NCBI RefSeq assembly: GCF_043876815.1
Contig: NZ_JBAWKA010000005.1
Coordinates: forward strand, 62,001-126,000
Reading direction: 5' to 3'
Origin: Gaetbulibacter_A sp043876815
GTDB lineage: Bacteria > Bacteroidota > Bacteroidia > Flavobacteriales > Flavobacteriaceae
Length of the DNA: 64,000 nucleotides
The position numbers and the translations under genes are program-made. A model generated the notes under the pieces. That model saw nothing but the letters and a program-made list of their open reading frames with translations, did no database searches and was not told the origin of the DNA. This document shows positions 61,585 to 64,000 of the stretch, piece after piece. Within the stretch, counting starts at the first letter, position 1; every line of letters begins with the position of its first letter.

Positions 61585-63135
61585 TTAGCTCTTCGAAATT
61601 TTCAAAGTCATCCCCGGTTTCAATTTAGTGCCACTAATACCGTTCCAATCTTTAATATTTTGGACAGAAACTCCAGGAAATTTTTGAGAAATGCTCCAAA
61701 GTGAGTCGCCACTTTTCACAACATAGCTTGTTATGTCGCCTGATAATGGCTTCGAAGGTGTTGTATTTACTGTCTTTTTCGGCGGTGGCGCCACATAAGG
61801 TTTACGTGGGTAAATGGTGAGTCGCTGTCCCACACTTAAATTGTTAGATCTAAGACCATTCCAGCTTTTTATATCACTGACACGAACTCCATAGCGTCTT
61901 GAAATCAGTCCTAGATAATCACCGGAAACCACACGATAACGAATACGATCATTAGCATTAAAGAACTGCGGTAGTGGTTTTTCGCGTTTTTCAAATTCCG
62001 CTTTAGCGTAAGCATAGATACTATCCTCGTTAGAAACAAATTTCCCAACAACCTCGTTTGGCAAACGCAAACTGTAATTTTCATCTTTTATAAACGGAAT
62101 GATATCAAGCTTGTAAGATGGATTTAAAAATTCCAATTGTTCGATAGGCGTTCCCGTGACTTCTGAAACCTGATCGAGACTGATCATTTGTTTTACCCGA
62201 ACTGTATCGGTCTCAAAATAGGTTAATTCCGGTTTGTAGCGTTTGAATCCATGCTCATTGGCATATTCAAAAATATACATGGTGGCTAAAAAGGCAGGTA
62301 GATATCCTGCGGTTTCCCGAGGTAAATAATGTCGTAGATTCCAATAATTCTGATAGCCTCCCGAACGCCGAATGGCTTTGGTAACATTTCCTGGACCCGA
62401 ATTATAGGCCGCCAGGGCCAGATCCCAATCACCAAAAATCTCGTAGAGCTTGGCTAAATATTTTGACGCTGCCACCGTAGATTTTATCGGGTCGCTGCGT
62501 TCATCTACATAACTGCTTACATCTAAGCCATACATTTTTCCTGTGGCAAACATAAACTGCCACAAACCCGTTGCGCCAACACGCGATTTCGCGCGTGGTT
62601 TCAAAGCCGACTCTACAATAGCCAAATACTTGATTTCGAGAGGAATGTTTTGGTTGTCCAATTCCTGTTCGAACAGGGGAAAGTAAAAGGCGCTCAGCAT
62701 CATAAGGTGTTGCAAATGCTCATGACGGTTTTTTAAATACGACTTGATAACGCTTTCTAACGAAGGGTTATATGCCACATTAAATGGCGTTTTCGCATTC
62801 AATGCTTCCAGCCTGGCCTTTAAGGTATCTGTTGGTAATTCAGGATAGTCAACAGGTTCGAAATCCACATCGGCCAGATCGCCGTTAATGCTATCGAAAC
62901 TATTTTCTTTGTAAAGTTCCTGATACCATTTTTTGTCAATTTTAGCCAATAATGGATCGTCTTCAAGAGGTTTCTCAGGCATACTGTCAACCGCGATCAT
63001 TGGTTTGATCGTCGTTGGGGTGCCATCAATAATGGTGGTTTTTGGGGTTTGGCCTTCTTGTGTCCCACCTCCATTGGTTTGGGAAAACCCAATCAATCCG
63101 CTTAAAAAAACTAAAATAAAAATTCTCATAACCAT
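61585..63135 (-). CDS. LysM-containing lytic transglycosylase (MltD-like)
   Basis: Cleaves peptidoglycan glycan strands to 1,6-anhydromuropeptides. At 516 aa: signal peptide (1-18), SLT domain (about 150-260) with the catalytic Glu in LAIVESALKP and GATGLWQFMFATGKMYGLDVSSYVDER (in parts), a LysM motif near 398-440 (YRVVSGDYLGLISRRYG) and a second at 470-515 (YVVKSGDSLWSISQKF). Periplasmic or outer-membrane-associated. Two ATG codons, two codons apart, could start it. Confidence 0.93.
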   Translation of the reverse strand: MVMRIFILVFLSGLIGFSQTNGGGTQEGQTPKTTIIDGTPTTIKPMIAVDSMPEKPLEDDPLLAKIDKKWYQELYKENSFDSINGDLADVDFEPVDYPELPTDTLKARLEALNAKTPFNVAYNPSLESVIKSYLKNRHEHLQHLMMLSAFYFPLFEQELDNQNIPLEIKYLAIVESALKPRAKSRVGATGLWQFMFATGKMYGLDVSSYVDERSDPIKSTVAASKYLAKLYEIFGDWDLALAAYNSGPGNVTKAIRRSGGYQNYWNLRHYLPRETAGYLPAFLATMYIFEYANEHGFKRYKPELTYFETDTVRVKQMISLDQVSEVTGTPIEQLEFLNPSYKLDIIPFIKDENYSLRLPNEVVGKFVSNEDSIYAYAKAEFEKREKPLPQFFNANDRIRYRVVSGDYLGLISRRYGVRVSDIKSWNGLRSNNLSVGQRLTIYPRKPYVAPPPKKTVNTTPSKPLSGDITSYVVKSGDSLWSISQKFPGVSVQNIKDWNGISGTKLKPGMTLKISKS

Positions 63136-63216
63136 ATAACTAATCTGCTTTCACTTGTGAACGCTATCATGGCTAAATTCGTATTTTTTAAGCGCAATTA
63201 AAAGCTAATTTTTAAT

Positions 63217-64000
63217 TTATTCTAAAATAGCAGCGATACCCGGGAGTGTTTTTCCTTCTAAACTTTCAAGCATAGCCCCACCGCCGGTGCTTACATAACT
63301 CACCTTTTCTTCAAAACCAAACTGTTTTACAGCAGCTACAGAATCACCGCCACCAACAAGTGAGAATGCGCCTTTTTTGGTTGCTTCTGCGATAGAATTT
63401 CCTAAAGCGATCGTTCCTTTTGAAAATGCTTCCATTTCAAAAACACCTAAAGGTCCGTTCCAAAGTATCGTTTTAGATTGTAATACAACATCATGAAATT
63501 GTGCTATAGATTTTGGTCCGGCGTCAACACCTTCCCATCCATCTCGAATGGCGTTAATAGGCACGATCTGCGTATTGGCATCATTGCTAAACGCATCAGC
63601 TGCCACCGTATCTACCGGTAAATGAACCTCAACATTTTTCGCTTTAGCTTGTTTTAATATATCGAGTGCTAGATCCATTTTATCATCTTCGCAAATAGAA
63701 TTTCCAATACTCCCACCCTGTGCTTTAATAAAAGTGAAAGCCATACCGCCACCAACAATAAGGTGATCGACCTTATCTAAAATGTTTTCGATAATAGTAA
63801 TTTTTGAAGATACTTTCGCGCCACCTAAAATGGCTAATACCGGTTTTTCTCCCGTTTTCATTACCTTATCAATGCTTGCGATCTCTTGTTCTAATAATTT
63901 CCCAAAACATTTAGAGCCTTCAAAAAATTTGGCAACAATTGTTGTTGAAGCATGCGCACGATGCGCTGTTCCGAAGGCATCATTCACATAAATATCACCT
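63217..64000 (-). CDS. pgk: Phosphoglycerate kinase, C-terminal part (truncated by window)
   Basis: Glycolytic enzyme exchanging phosphate between 1,3-bisphosphoglycerate and ADP. About 261 of roughly 395 residues lie in the window; the frame stays open to the edge (GDIYVNDAFGTAHRAHAST, in parts). C-terminal domain motifs: LAILGGAKVSSKI, HLIVGGGMAFTF, LWNGPLGVFE and VGGGDSVAAV, with STGGGAMLE near the end. The stop lies 81 bases before the MltD-like gene, a plausible terminator-free operon gap. Confidence 0.97.
   Translation of the reverse strand, partial: GDIYVNDAFGTAHRAHASTTIVAKFFEGSKCFGKLLEQEIASIDKVMKTGEKPVLAILGGAKVSSKITIIENILDKVDHLIVGGGMAFTFIKAQGGSIGNSICEDDKMDLALDILKQAKAKNVEVHLPVDTVAADAFSNDANTQIVPINAIRDGWEGVDAGPKSIAQFHDVVLQSKTILWNGPLGVFEMEAFSKGTIALGNSIAEATKKGAFSLVGGGDSVAAVKQFGFEEKVSYVSTGGGAMLESLEGKTLPGIAAILE

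Noticed and set aside
1..64000. tRNA, rRNA, riboswitch, prophage or transposase genes
   Set aside because: Looked for by eye (T-loop GTTCGA with acceptor stem, DDE/tyrosine recombinase motifs, phage structural genes) and none could be supported.

Overview
This window looks like chromosomal DNA from a low-GC marine-type member of the Flavobacteriia (Bacteroidota). The evidence is a type IX secretion lipoprotein (PorW/SprE), several protein families largely confined to Bacteroidota (DUF4292, DUF4837, DUF4254, DUF5687, DUF6427-like), an ATP synthase operon lacking atpD/atpC, and TAnnTTTG-type -7 promoter elements just upstream of several genes. No rRNA, tRNA, CRISPR array, prophage or transposase was seen.

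Layout. 0-3.5 kb: small stress membrane protein, trpS, dprA and an HU/SPOR cell-division-type protein. 3.5-5.5 kb: a small accessory island of short membrane or exported-type proteins with a duplicated upstream region. 5.5-12.6 kb: acyl-CoA thioesterase, then a leftward operon of flippase, dut, sugar nucleotidyltransferase, TPR protein, DUF4292 lipoprotein and EnvC-like amidase activator. 12.9-21.6 kb: porW - bactofilin - atpZ-like - small membrane protein - atpB-E-F-H-A-G, closed by a strong terminator. 21.7-31.3 kb: ABC exporter pair, DUF2059 protein, PadR regulator divergent from an orphan flavo-iron-sulfur reductase, heptosyltransferase/DUF4254 pair, upp, DUF6427-like protein, small membrane protein and purD. 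31.4-56.1 kb: a large leftward surface-polysaccharide locus. 56.1-64 kb: DUF6909-type protein, GH3 protein, M23 peptidase, tatA, DUF4837 lipoprotein, LysM lytic transglycosylase and the 3' part of pgk.

The polysaccharide locus is a Wzx/Wzy-type system. It encodes a chain-length (Wzz-like) protein, dTDP-L-rhamnose (rfbBACD), GDP-L-fucose (gmd, fcl), a nonulosonic (sialic-like) acid branch (pseB, pseF, NeuB-family synthase, RmlD-like reductase, GNAT), UDP-glucuronate/UDP-xylose (ugd, UXS), two GT4 transferases, a putative GT-B transferase, a WcaF-like acetyltransferase, a flippase, a polymerase, an O-antigen-ligase-type protein and the initiating phosphoglycosyltransferase. The nonulosonate branch lacks recognisable PseC and PseG, so the sugar made is uncertain. 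The central part (about 36-48 kb) is visibly more AT-rich than the flanks, as expected of an exchangeable serotype module.

Several families of short dispersed repeats fill intergenic gaps (6.1, 12.8, 13.8, 24.6-24.9, 33.9-34.6, 51.7-51.9 kb). One sits in frame inside fcl, and another supplies the last codons and stop of rfbC. A four-helix-bundle gene flanked by hairpin-forming GTTATA/GTAAC arrays interrupts the rfb operon between rfbB and rfbA. These repeat-gene interactions, the nonulosonate branch and the small-protein island are the parts most worth a second look.
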